Below are positions 36,199-44,382 of a stretch of 64,000 nt of DNA, piece by piece (the stretch's first letter is position 1; each line of letters starts with the position of its first letter). The notes under the pieces were generated by a model that was not told where the DNA came from, ran no database searches, and saw only the letters and a list, made by a program, of their open reading frames with translations. Origin of the DNA: Hyphomicrobiales bacterium. GTDB lineage: Bacteria; Pseudomonadota; Alphaproteobacteria; Rhizobiales; Xanthobacteraceae. Made by a program: the position numbers and the translations under genes. The stretch lies in NCBI GenBank assembly GCA_016185205.1, contig JACPOA010000035.1:62001-126000 (forward strand), given 5' to 3'.

Positions 36199-36222
36199 AT
36201 GGCCGGGCGTAGTCCCGGCCAT
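36199..36222 (+). terminator. Rho-independent terminator after yidC
   Basis: A perfect 9-bp stem ATGGCCGGG (36199-36207) / CCCGGCCAT (36214-36222) with a 6-nt loop, followed by TTCGTTT. It lies 44 bp after the yidC stop. A repeat-like stretch, TCACCCGGGCTACTTGC, follows at about 36260. Confidence 0.7.
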
Positions 36223-36268
36223 TTCGTTTATCGGGGCACGGCGCGGGCATCGCTGCGCTTCACCCGGG

Positions 36269-37347
36269 CTACTTGCTGGCCCCTCCCACGTCTCGGCTGC
36301 CTCTGTTTTGCGTCAAGGAGATAGCCTTGATGTCGTTCATCATGCCTCGTGACGGCCGCCGCTTCTGACCACGAGCGAACCTATCTGCAATTGCTGCGAA
36401 GAGATGCGCGGAAATCAAATGGTGTGGCAACGAATGGTTCTTTGGCCAGTTCAAAAATTTAACCGTTTCGCGCAACGCCGACTCTGGGGGCGTACCGCGA
36501 TTGATGAACTCGCGGTTTAGCTCATGGATCAAAACAATAACCGGAGAAAGTGCTCCATTGATATATTTATGGACGTCGCCAGATGCCTCGCCTGACTGGG
36601 CCATCGCCATGAAGTGGAAATATGCATCTACGTAGCTGCGAGCGAATGCTCCAAGCTCGTTGTTCAGCACCGTTTCAAATGTAGGCTTGTCGCGCACCCA
36701 CCCATCATATAGCGGCGCGAAATCCTCTGCCGCTTTATCTCGCGCCAACCTGGTGTTTTCGACGAACGCGCTCCAGTCGGCCTCCACGGTTATGTGCAAG
36801 TCAGGTAACCATGCGTTCCGGTGGCCATGGAGGATCTCGTCAACATCACAGTCAAAGGGCAGCGGCTCCTCGCCTTTCAGATACGCCTCAAGGTGTCGGT
36901 AGATCTGCCGATGTTCGATTGTAGTCGTATCCTCGAACGAGGTATCCCCGCCCATCATTTCATGCGCAAGATCAAGCGCTTTTCATGCGCAAGATCAAGC
37001 GCTTTTCCGTCTCGATAGACCATCGTTTCATCGCGATGGATATTCGATGCGGGACAAATGATCTGTTGGCGCCTAATCGCCCGATCGAGCAGGTCATTCG
37101 CTTCGGCCCAGAACTCGGCATGGGGCGCGTCTGCCCGGCGCTTGCGCTCTTTGACCTTGAAGATTTCGCTGATAGCGAATTGGTCCAGGTAGAGAACCTT
37201 CTTATCAACTTCGGGTAGACAGTAAGTAGCTTTTGCTCCGCAGAATTTGCAGCGCCTGTCATAGAATTCCGACGATACCCAAAGGATGCCAAACCCCTGC
37301 TCGCGACCGCACTGGGGACAATTCTTGAATGGCGGACGCTCGAACAT
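36269..37347 (-). pseudogene. Zinc-ribbon / PIN-like protein broken by a 23-bp duplication
   Basis: Two adjacent frames, 36955-37347 (130 aa) and 36269-36958 (229 aa), are one gene. Taking out one copy of a 23-bp tandem duplication at 36958-37003 joins them in frame as DGKALDLAHEMMGGDTSFED, giving about 351 aa. The N-terminus has two Cys pairs (NCPQCG and CKFCG, zinc ribbon), then VLYLDQFAISEIF and ICPASNIHRDE, which resemble a PIN-like nuclease core. The C-terminal half is helical and unrecognised. As it stands the first frame ends AHEKRLILRMK and a second start (ATGATG) overlaps the stop. It may be a recent mutation, a reversible switch or an assembly error. Confidence 0.8.
36958..37003. 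repeat. 23-bp perfect tandem duplication
   Basis: TTTCATGCGCAAGATCAAGC followed by GCT occurs at 36958-36980 and again at 36981-37003. The unit is not a multiple of three and shifts the reading frame of the gene that contains it. Identity of the copies is complete, so the event is recent. Confidence 0.95.
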
Positions 37348-37636
37348 CCTTTATTCCTTAGGAAACCTTACGAATTGCAAGACAGCAAGTAGCGCGGATG
37401 GAGCCCCAGGGTCGCACCTTGGGTGCGCCCGAGGGTGAACTCCGCAAAATCCGGGCTCAACCCCTCCGCTCGCCGAAATCCATCGTGGGTTCGATGACAT
37501 CGCCTGCCCAGTCGGCTGGCAGCACGTAGCCCGGGTGAAGCGAAGCGTAACCCGGGAACGATGGATGGGCTGCCCCGGATTTCGCTGCGCTCCATCCGGG
37601 CTACCTGCTTCGGCTTCCGCGCGGCGAAGCGTAACC
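37348..37636. repeat. Intergenic region filled with palindromic repeats
   Basis: No gene seen. It contains several pieces of rhizobial palindromic repeats: GGTCGCACCTTGGGTGCGCC near 37410, GTAGCCCGGGTGAAGCGAAG near 37527, then CCGGATTTCGCTGCGCTCCA with TCCGGGCTAC near 37575-37607. The GTAGCCCGG and CCGGGCTAC ends form an inverted pair of about 80 bp. Confidence 0.6.
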
Positions 37637-38083
37637 TCAATCGCCCAACAGCGCCTCGATTGCCCCGATATTCGCCGCCGCAAACGGATTGATCAGACGC
37701 AGGCCCTCGATCGTTCGGCCGTCCTGCATGTCTTCCGTCATCAGGACCTTGGCTCCCGCAGCGACGGAGGCGGCACACACAACGCCATCCCACAACTGCA
37801 TGCGATGTGCGCGCGCTAGCTCGGAGGCCTTGTTGATGATGGCGTCTGTGGTCGGCGGCGTCAGAAAAGCCGCTTGGTACACGGACGCTTGCCGTATGGC
37901 TTCCTCAAACGCCGCGGGCGCGCGGCGCTGAACGAACCGAAGGTACTCCCCAAGCACCTGCGCCGGTATCACGCCGTCGCGTGCAGCCCGCAAAATCAGA
38001 TCGGCAGAGCGCGCCCCCTTCTCCGTGTCAGGCTCAAGCTCGGCATAGATCAAAATGTTGCTGTCGAGCGCGAGGCGCGTCAT
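37637..38083 (-). CDS. PIN-domain toxin (VapC-like)
   Basis: A 148-aa PIN ribonuclease. The acidic residues are in place: Asp7 (ALDSNILIYA), Glu near residue 46 (VLGEYLRFV), Asp near 98 (LWDGVVCAAS) and Asp near 116 (TEDMQDG). The start overlaps the antitoxin stop by 4 nt. With the Phd-like partner it forms a type II toxin-antitoxin pair, probably cleaving an RNA target when the antitoxin is degraded. It is part of the accessory insert between yidC and yihA. Confidence 0.9.
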   Translation of the reverse strand: MTRLALDSNILIYAELEPDTEKGARSADLILRAARDGVIPAQVLGEYLRFVQRRAPAAFEEAIRQASVYQAAFLTPPTTDAIINKASELARAHRMQLWDGVVCAASVAAGAKVLMTEDMQDGRTIEGLRLINPFAAANIGAIEALLGD

Positions 38084-38340
38084 GCGGCGTCTCCGCCGTA
38101 CTTGTCATCTTCGGCGATCGTTCCGACGCGATAGCCGGTCGCGCGTTTTGAGCGCAGACTTTTCCCGAGTGCCGTGAACGCGGACCGCCACGCAGGGTCG
38201 TTCGAGCGATCCGCCACCTGTGGGGTGATCTTGGCGACCGGCGTGCCGTTCTTGGTGATGACGATCGTTTCGCCGCGTTCGGCCGCGGCGATCACCTGCG
38301 AAAAATTCTGGTTTGCTTCCCGGACCGACATTTCGCGCAT
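38080..38340 (-). CDS. Phd/YefM-type antitoxin
   Basis: An 86-aa protein. MREMSVREANQNFSQVIAAA and GETIVITKNGTPVAKITP form the Phd/YefM N-terminal DNA-binding domain; the C-terminal part (about 50-86), which would bind the toxin, is charged and less conserved. ATG 38349 (MDAMREMS) is a possible alternative start. It precedes the toxin with ATGA overlap and probably represses its own promoter. Confidence 0.88.
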   Translation of the reverse strand: MREMSVREANQNFSQVIAAAERGETIVITKNGTPVAKITPQVADRSNDPAWRSAFTALGKSLRSKRATGYRVGTIAEDDKYGGDAA

Positions 38341-38591
38341 GGCATCCATCCATTGTTCTACGTTGCAACATAGGTGTTCATTCCACCTATTGCAAGGTCC
38401 TCCCCGCTTCGCCAATGCTGTGCGGATAATATTCCTTGACAGCGTGACGCTGGTCCGCTAGCAAAGGCGCATTCTCCCACAATTGACGGCGCGGCAAGCT
38501 GCCGCCCGCTGCTCGGCCAGCCGCGCTTGCGGCGGGACGATGCGCGGGCGCGCGCGCTTTCGCCTGCCGTCAAATCCCAGAGGACGACCAA

Positions 38592-39386
38592 ATGCCAGAA
38601 CCGACCAGCGAAGCCTGGGCCCGCATCCGCTACGAATACGAGCGCACCACCCGACCGGTCGAGGACATCTGCGCCGAGCACGGCATCAGCTCCGGCACGC
38701 TGCGCGACCGCATGCGGCGTTGGCAATGGACGCGCAGGCGACCGCCGATTCCGCGCGACGGGCCGCCGCCGCTAGCGGTTGCGCGGCGTGAGATCACCTC
38801 CCCTCCCCCCATTCGCGCAGCGAATGGTGGGGAGGGGTTGGGGGTGGGGGGCCTTTGCGCGGTTCAGACTGCAGAACCGTCACCCCCCACCCCGCTTCAT
38901 CTTGCTGAAGCAAGCCGAAGCGACCCTCCCCACCGCTTCGCGGGGGGAGGGATGGAGCATGCCGCACCGCCGCAGCATGTGTCTGAGATGGATGAAGCTC
39001 GCAGCTCCGAGGGAGAGAATGGCGCGATCGTGCCGCGACCCGCATCCGCCGCGAACGTGCAAGCTGACGCCGCATCGATCGTGCAACGCCTGCAAGGCGC
39101 GGTCGCCCGTGTGCTTCCCGCCATCGAGGCGATCATCGCGCGACTGGCGGCGGGGCCGCAGCATCCGCGCGAGATGGAACAGGCCGGCCGCGCGCTCGGA
39201 GCGCTGATGCGAACATTGCGCGAGCTGAACGCGCTGTTGAGCCAGCACAATGCGCAAGCCGCGCAGCCTTACGATGACATGCCGGAGGACATGGATGCGT
39301 TCCGCCTCGACCTGGCGCGGCGGATCGACGCATTTGTGGAGTCGCGGGGCCACGAGATCGATGAAGCCGAGCCTGAGGAAACGTGA
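38592..39386 (+). CDS. Hypothetical protein with N-terminal HTH-like segment
   Basis: A 264-aa protein found in this family of bacteria but without known function. Residues 1-50 (EAWARIRYEYERTTRPVEDI, then EHGISSGTLRDRMRRW) look like a helix-turn-helix of the terminase-small-subunit or transposase type. Residues about 69-120 are translated from a palindromic DNA repeat and read as Pro/Gly-rich sequence. The rest is helical (IVQRLQGAVARVLPAIEAII) with an acidic tail EIDEAEPEET. The frame remains open through the insert, so the gene may still be expressed. Confidence 0.65.
   Translation: MPEPTSEAWARIRYEYERTTRPVEDICAEHGISSGTLRDRMRRWQWTRRRPPIPRDGPPPLAVARREITSPPPIRAANGGEGLGVGGLCAVQTAEPSPPTPLHLAEASRSDPPHRFAGGGMEHAAPPQHVSEMDEARSSEGENGAIVPRPASAANVQADAASIVQRLQGAVARVLPAIEAIIARLAAGPQHPREMEQAGRALGALMRTLRELNALLSQHNAQAAQPYDDMPEDMDAFRLDLARRIDAFVESRGHEIDEAEPEET
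38797..38952. repeat. Palindromic repeat cluster inside a coding frame
   Basis: About 156 bp made of nested palindromes: CCCCATTCGCGCAGCGAATG with flanking C-runs and G-runs, GGGGTGGGGGGC paired with CACCCCCCACCCC around an inner hairpin GGTTCAGACTGCAGAACC, and CCCTCCCCACCGCTTCGCGG at the right. It leaves the host frame open. Confidence 0.75.
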
Positions 39387-39399
39387 TAGATGCGTGCCA

Positions 39400-39472
39400 C
39401 CCTCACCCCGACCCCGGATCAAGTCCGGGGCAGGCTCCTCCCCCTTTCAGGGGGAGGGAGAAGAAAAAAGAG
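39400..39472. repeat. Palindromic repeat upstream of yihA
   Basis: CCCCGGATCAAGTCCGGGGC (39414-39433) is a palindrome also found in degraded form at about 342-362. It is flanked by ACCCTCACCCCGACC and CCTCCCCCTTTCAGGGGGAG. It fills the gap between the hypothetical gene and yihA. Confidence 0.65.
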
Positions 39473-39481
39473 TGCTGACCC

Positions 39482-40129
39482 GTGCCAGTCGATTTCACCC
39501 GCGCCGAAATCGAGACCGGCCGGCGGCTGTTTGCCGGCGACTGGCGCTTTGTCGCGGCCGCCTCCTCGCCCGCCTCGCTGCCGCCGATGCGCGGCACCGA
39601 GATCGCCTTTGCCGGCCGTTCCAATGTCGGCAAATCCAGCCTGATCAATGCCCTCACCGGCCGCAAGGCGCTGGCGCGCACCTCGCGCACGCCCGGCCGC
39701 ACCCAGGAGCTGATTTTCTTCACCGGCGGCGACAGTCTCAACGTGGTGGATATGCCGGGCTACGGCTACGCCGCCGCCGCCAAATCCAAGATCGCGGCCT
39801 GGACCGCGCTGATTGAGGCTTACTTGCGCGGCCGCGCCAACCTCGCCCGCGTCTACGTGCTGGTGGACGCCCGCCATGGCCTGAAAGACGCCGACGAACC
39901 GACCTTCAAGGCGCTCGGCCAGGCGGCGGTCAGCTACCAGATCGTGCTCACCAAAGCCGACGACGTGAAGGACGCCGGGCTCACAGACCGCATCGCGCAA
40001 GTCGAGGCGGCGCTGGCCAAGTGGCCAGGCGCCTTCCCCGGCATTCTGGTCACCTCGGCCCGCGAGGGCAGCGGCCTCACCGAGCTGCGCGCGGCGATCG
40101 CCCGGCTTTTGGCGGAAAAAAAGCGCTGA
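39482..40129 (+). CDS. yihA: Ribosome-biogenesis GTP-binding protein YihA/YsxC (EngB)
   Basis: A 215-aa GTPase needed for large-subunit assembly. G1 AFAGRSNVGKSSLINAL (about residues 42-58), G2 RTSRTPGRTQ, G3 DMPGYGYA, G4 TKAD and G5 TSA are intact. The start is GTG at 39482; the preceding sequence is a repeat and no strong ribosome binding site is seen. In relatives this gene usually follows yidC directly; here about 3.3 kb of accessory DNA separates them. Confidence 0.95.
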   Translation: MPVDFTRAEIETGRRLFAGDWRFVAAASSPASLPPMRGTEIAFAGRSNVGKSSLINALTGRKALARTSRTPGRTQELIFFTGGDSLNVVDMPGYGYAAAAKSKIAAWTALIEAYLRGRANLARVYVLVDARHGLKDADEPTFKALGQAAVSYQIVLTKADDVKDAGLTDRIAQVEAALAKWPGAFPGILVTSAREGSGLTELRAAIARLLAEKKR

Positions 40130-40191
40130 CTTATTGGCGCAGGCCTACAACTTCGGCTAAAACGCCCGCATTGCAATAGAAGGCCGGCGCG

Positions 40192-41103
40192 ATGAGCAAA
40201 GCTCCCAAATCCGACCTGCAAAAGATCGATCCGCAGACGCAGGCGCGCATCCTGTCGGAAGCGCTGCCGCACATGCAGCGCTATGACGAAGAGACCATCG
40301 TCATCAAATACGGCGGCCACGCCATGGGCCAGGAGGACACCGCGCGCGATTTCGCCCGCGACGTCGTGCTGCTGGAACAGGCCGCCATCAATCCGGTCGT
40401 GGTGCATGGCGGCGGCCCGCAGATCGCGGCCATGCTCAAGAAGCTCGGTATCCAGTCGGAATTCGCCGCCGGCCTGCGCATCACCGACGCCAAGACCGTC
40501 GAGATCGTCGAAATGGTGCTGGCCGGCTCGATCAATAAGCAGATCGTCGGCTACATCAACGCCGCCGGCGGCAAGGCCGTCGGCCTGTGCGGCAAGGACG
40601 GCAACATGGTGCAGGCGCGCAAGGTGACCCGCACCGTGGTCGACCCGGATTCCAATATCGAGAAGGTGGTCGATCTCGGCTTCGTCGGCGAGCCGGAGAA
40701 GGTCGATCTCACCGTGCTCAATCACGTGCTGGGAAAGGAGATGATCCCGGTGCTGGCGCCGGTGGCGACCTCGGCCAGCGGCGGCACCTTCAACGTCAAC
40801 GCCGACACCTTCGCCGGCGCCATTGCCGGCGCGCTCAAGGCCAAACGCCTGCTGCTGCTCACCGACGTGCCGGGCGTGCTCGACAAGTCGAAGAACCTGA
40901 TCGCGGACCTGTCGGTCGCCGACGCCCGCCGGCTGATTGCCGACGGCACCATCTCGGGCGGCATGATCCCCAAGGTCGAGACCTGCATCTATGCGCTCGA
41001 CCAGGGCGTCGAGGGCGTGGTGATCATGGACGGCAAGGTGCCGCACGCGGTGCTGCTCGAGCTTTTGACCGACCATGGCGTCGGTACGCTGATGCACCGC
41101 TGA
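40192..41103 (+). CDS. argB: Acetylglutamate kinase
   Basis: A 303-aa amino-acid kinase of arginine synthesis, phosphorylating N-acetylglutamate. [19 protein letters not shown], the substrate site [29 protein letters not shown] and [13 protein letters not shown] are present at family positions. The long N-terminal helix region ([20 protein letters not shown]) is typical of arginine-inhibited hexameric forms. It follows yihA as usual in Rhizobiales. Confidence 0.97.
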   Translation: MSKAPKSDLQKIDPQTQARILSEALPHMQRYDEETIVIKYGGHAMGQEDTARDFARDVVLLEQAAINPVVVHGGGPQIAAMLKKLGIQSEFAAGLRITDAKTVEIVEMVLAGSINKQIVGYINAAGGKAVGLCGKDGNMVQARKVTRTVVDPDSNIEKVVDLGFVGEPEKVDLTVLNHVLGKEMIPVLAPVATSASGGTFNVNADTFAGAIAGALKAKRLLLLTDVPGVLDKSKNLIADLSVADARRLIADGTISGGMIPKVETCIYALDQGVEGVVIMDGKVPHAVLLELLTDHGVGTLMHR

Positions 41104-41129
41104 GGCGGGCATTCCGCTAGCATGGCGGC

Positions 41130-42131
41130 ATGATTCGCGGTTTCAACGGCACCGTTGCGACGGCAATCGTCGTGCTGGTCGTGCTGGCGGCGACCCCGGC
41201 GGCAGCCGAACTGACGCTGTGCAATCGCACCAGCTACCAGATGGACGCGGCGATCGGCCTGGAGAAGCGCGCCACGGTCGCCACGCGCGGCTGGTTCCGC
41301 GTCGATCCCGGGCAATGCCGGCAGGTGGTGGACGGCGCGCTCGACGCCGACATGGTCTATCTGCATGCACGCACGCCGCCGGTCTATGGCTCCGCGCCGC
41401 TGCCCTCGAGCGGCAATGCCGAGTTCTGCATCCGTGACGGCAATTTCGAGATCGGCAATGCGCGCGGTTGTCCGGTCAGCCAGCAGGCGCGTTTTTCGCC
41501 GGCGCGGCCGTCCGATACGCCGAAAGGGCCGACGGTCAATCTCGCGGAAGAAGCCGACTATGACGACGCGCAGGCCCGCCTCGCCGGCATCCAGCGGCTG
41601 CTGGTGATCGCCGGCTATGACGCCAATCCGATCGACGGCGTGCAGGGCGCCAAGACGCAAAGCGCGCTCACGAAATTCCTGCACGACCGCAAGCTGGCGG
41701 CTGATGCCGCCTCGGCGCCGAATTTCTTCGACACGCTGCTCGATGCCGCGCGCAACCCCGCAGGCGTCGGCTTCTCCTGGTGCAACGACACCCAATACAC
41801 GGTGATGGCCTCGCTTGGCATCGTCGAGATGGGCGCCATCGTCAGCCGCGGCTGGTACCGGGTGAATGCCGGCGCCTGCGTGCGGCCGGATCTGCGTGGC
41901 GAGCCGCGCAGGCTTTACAGCTATGGCGAGGCCGTCGACGGCAACAGCCGCACCATCAAAAAAGGCGATGCGCCGCTCAGCTGGGGCGGCGCGGTCGCGC
42001 TCTGCACGCGCGACGGCAAGTTCGAGCTGAGCGACCATAAGGATTGCGCGGCGCGCGGCCTGAATTCCGCCGGCTTTGCCGCCATCGATGTGGGCGGACA
42101 ACCGGCGACCATCGTGCGCTTCAAGGAATAG
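41130..42131 (+). CDS. Exported protein with two DUF1036 domains and a PG-binding-like segment
   Basis: A 333-aa protein with a signal peptide (residues 1-26, cleavage after AAA). It has a first DUF1036 domain (about 27-115, LTLCNRTSYQMDAAIGLEK, RGWFRVDPGQCRQV), a middle segment resembling peptidoglycan-binding domain 1 (about 142-190, IQRLLVIAGYDANPIDGVQG then KTQSALTKFL), and a second DUF1036 domain (about 212-330, FSWCNDTQYTVMASLGIVE, RGWYRVNAGACVRP). Cys residues are at equivalent places in the two DUF1036 copies, suggesting disulfides. Role unknown; periplasmic and possibly wall-associated. Confidence 0.85.
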   Translation: MIRGFNGTVATAIVVLVVLAATPAAAELTLCNRTSYQMDAAIGLEKRATVATRGWFRVDPGQCRQVVDGALDADMVYLHARTPPVYGSAPLPSSGNAEFCIRDGNFEIGNARGCPVSQQARFSPARPSDTPKGPTVNLAEEADYDDAQARLAGIQRLLVIAGYDANPIDGVQGAKTQSALTKFLHDRKLAADAASAPNFFDTLLDAARNPAGVGFSWCNDTQYTVMASLGIVEMGAIVSRGWYRVNAGACVRPDLRGEPRRLYSYGEAVDGNSRTIKKGDAPLSWGGAVALCTRDGKFELSDHKDCAARGLNSAGFAAIDVGGQPATIVRFKE

Positions 42132-42137
42132 TCAAGA

Positions 42138-42851
42138 GTGTCAACAGCATCGCGTTCCACGCCGCGCGGTTTCGACCAGGTCGCGACCTGGGTATTCGAC
42201 CTCGACAACACGCTCTACCCGCATCATCTGCTCTGGCAGCAGGTCGACGATCGTATCCGCTCATACGTCGCGGAATTCCTCAAAGTGTCGAAGGACGAGG
42301 CGTTTCGCGTGCAGAAGGATTATTACAAGCGCTACGGCACCACCATGCGCGGATTGATGACCGAGCATGGACTCAATCCCGACGACTATCTCGAATACGT
42401 GCACCATATCGATCACTCGCCGCTCGAGCCCAATCCGGCGCTCGGCGACGCGCTCGAAAAGCTGCCGGGGCGCAAGCTGATCCTCACCAACGGTACTCGC
42501 AAGCATGCCGACGCGGTGATGCGGCGGCTGGAAATCGATCGGCATTTCGAGGATGTGTTTGACATCGTTGCCGCCGAACTGGAGCCGAAGCCGTCGGCAC
42601 TGACCTATGAGCGTTTCCTCGAACGCCACAATGTCGATGCCTCAAAGGCCGCGATGTTCGAGGACCTGGCGCGCAATCTGCAAGCGCCGCATGCGCTCGG
42701 CATGACCACGGTGCTGGTGGTGCCGGAAGGCCAGCGCGAAATTTTCCGCGAGGATTGGGAACTCAGCGGCCGCGACGAGCCGCATGTCGATCACGTCATC
42801 GACGATCTGGTGGGATTTCTACAACGGATCGCCGGGCTGGCTCGTCCTTGA
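42138..42851 (+). CDS. HAD-family pyrimidine 5'-nucleotidase
   Basis: A 237-aa HAD subfamily IA enzyme. Motif I is WVFDLDNTLYPH (Asp nucleophile and acid/base two residues apart), motif II is ILTNGTRKH, motif III is the Lys in ELEPKPSAL and motif IV is MFEDLARNL. The family dephosphorylates pyrimidine nucleotides. The start is GTG 42138 with AAGGA upstream. The last about 66 codons exist a second time at 45959-46158, about 90% identical over most of that length, marking the ends of an inserted element of about 3.3 kb. Confidence 0.9.
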   Translation: MSTASRSTPRGFDQVATWVFDLDNTLYPHHLLWQQVDDRIRSYVAEFLKVSKDEAFRVQKDYYKRYGTTMRGLMTEHGLNPDDYLEYVHHIDHSPLEPNPALGDALEKLPGRKLILTNGTRKHADAVMRRLEIDRHFEDVFDIVAAELEPKPSALTYERFLERHNVDASKAAMFEDLARNLQAPHALGMTTVLVVPEGQREIFREDWELSGRDEPHVDHVIDDLVGFLQRIAGLARP

Positions 42852-42952
42852 GCAGTTGCGGCGGGGCGGGACCTGATCGCTGCGGCTGTAGCCAACGCGA
42901 CCACGGATCAATATGTCCGACTTGCGTTTCCGCTCGACTTGTCAGCTTCTGA

Positions 42953-42990
42953 TTGTTCATTATCATTACACGCACTATAGTAGTAATTAA
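42953..42990 (+). promoter_or_regulatory. Promoter and palindromic operator of the porin gene
   Basis: TTGTTC (-35, 42953-42958), a 17-bp spacer and TATAGT (-10, 42976-42981) form a good vegetative promoter. ACTATAGT, a perfect palindrome, covers the -10. The sequence from the spacer to TAATTAA is almost identical to the minus-strand promoter of the SET operon at 45611-45649. The distance from the -10 to the porin ATG is 63 bp. Confidence 0.65.
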
Positions 42991-43044
42991 AAACGTGATC
43001 GTCTCTGAATCGAAGTTAAGCTCTGCGGCTAATTCGGTGCTGTT

Positions 43045-43929
43045 ATGGTTGTCGGCGTGCTGGCCAAGTGCCTCGTTTTAGCGTGTGCTTTGACATTGGC
43101 ATCTGCCGTATCGGCGTCCTGTGCTGACGCTCCAAAGGTCGCCCAAAACTCTCAAGGCATACCCGCGAATTTGGAAATTACGTTTAGCGGAACAGCCATG
43201 TCCGACTACTACTATCGTGGAACAACGCTCTCCGCGCACCGTCCGTCGGTCGGCGCGTGGGTCAGCGCACAGCGCGGATGGTTCTATCTCGCCGGCGAAG
43301 CATACAGTGTGAAGCTGCCGACGAACCCGCTCGCCGAAATCATTCTCAGTGGCGGCATCCGGTCGAAGATTGGTCCATTCGATCTCGACTTCGCATTGAT
43401 CTACTTCCTGTATCCGCGCGAAAGACCTAGTGGCCTCACGACCGAAACCGATTATTGGGAGGCAAACGGCAAAGTTTCTCACAAGCTCACTTCCACAACG
43501 ACCATTGGTGCCGAGTTGGCGTACGCTCCCAGCATTTCAAATTCCGGCGCGTGGGCCACGTATGCCGCTGGCAAAATCAGGATCGACCTACCGACCACGT
43601 CTTCGCCGAACGGCGTCAACTGGTACTTGTCGGCCGACTTGGGCCATTACTGGTTTGGTACGGTTGCGCCGGTTTTTGGCGGCTTCGCATTGCCTAATTA
43701 TACGCACTGGCGTGCCGGGGTTGCCTTCACCTACAGCATGTTCGCACTGGATTTGAGCTATCACGACACCAACCTCGCAAGAGAAGACTGCTACGTGTTT
43801 ACCGGCGATCCAGGCGCGACGCCCGGCGGGAGGATAAACCAGATAAGCAACCCTCAGGGGCTACGCTCGAATTGGTGTGGAACGGCTTTCGTTGCAACTC
43901 TGTCGTTCAAATTGAAAAACTCAAAATAG
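43045..43929 (+). CDS. TorF-family putative outer-membrane porin
   Basis: A 294-aa outer-membrane beta-barrel of the TorF type. The signal peptide is residues 1-26, followed by LEITFSGTAMSDYYYRGTTLS, the family opening, and a series of alternating strands rich in Tyr/Trp (WFYLAGEAYSVKLP, FDLDFALIYFLYP, WYLSADLGHYWFGT) ending with an aromatic-poor strand ATLSFKLKNSK. It is convergent with, and overlaps by 9 nt, the frame of the soluble SET gene. Its promoter is shared in sequence with the SET operon. AT content is higher than in the surrounding core genes, in line with the whole element. Confidence 0.85.
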   Translation: MVVGVLAKCLVLACALTLASAVSASCADAPKVAQNSQGIPANLEITFSGTAMSDYYYRGTTLSAHRPSVGAWVSAQRGWFYLAGEAYSVKLPTNPLAEIILSGGIRSKIGPFDLDFALIYFLYPRERPSGLTTETDYWEANGKVSHKLTSTTTIGAELAYAPSISNSGAWATYAAGKIRIDLPTTSSPNGVNWYLSADLGHYWFGTVAPVFGGFALPNYTHWRAGVAFTYSMFALDLSYHDTNLAREDCYVFTGDPGATPGGRINQISNPQGLRSNWCGTAFVATLSFKLKNSK

Positions 43930-43945
43930 CAGCTTCGAGTAAAAA

Positions 43946-44376
43946 TTAGCGTAATTGCAATAAGTTGCGTGGATCTGCGTCGAACTGCTGATAGTTATTT
44001 GTGATTTCTTCTCCGGGATGAATATTTTGAACAGCGAAGCACTCAAGCGCGTTCTCGACGTGCCCCCCGGAACGATGCATGTGGTGTTTGAGTCTTCCGA
44101 ATGATTGATAAATCGAGCATCGTCTGAGCAAAGAACCCATTTTCCGCTTTCTTTGCTCAAGTATGCATAGTGGAGAAATTGCTCTCTTGCGGCTTCGGAA
44201 AGGTGGGACACCGACTCCTCATCCAACACCACATCGAAACCCGGCGTGAATTCCCAAACTTTAGTGCCGGCTGGAATCCGTTGCGTCGCGAAAAGACCCA
44301 GTCCGTGGACGCTGCTCGGGCCGATTTTTGCTCTAACCAACATCATGCGATTTTCGCCTAAGAAAACGGTAGCCAT
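43946..44376 (-). pseudogene. SET-domain protein, frameshifted at a C6 run
   Basis: The open frame starts MATVFLGENR and gives the SET-domain N-part: SVHGLGLFATQRIPAG, ARFINHSEDSNTTC (about residues 88-100). After IVPGG the native continuation HVENALECFAVQNIHPGEEI and TNNYQQFDAD lies in a different frame, ending at 43946. The switch is at a run of six C (44063-44068, G on the coding strand); seven would restore the frame and about 144 aa. In the current frame the catalytic GEEIT-NY part is lost and a nonsense tail follows. It may be a slip mutation, phase variation or a sequencing error. It starts 6 bp after the TM-SET gene. Confidence 0.82.
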
Positions 44377-44382
44377 GATTCG

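Noticed and set aside
39934-41112. A 392-aa frame antisense to argB
   Set aside because: Shadow of argB; no ribosome binding site and a His/Arg-rich composition.
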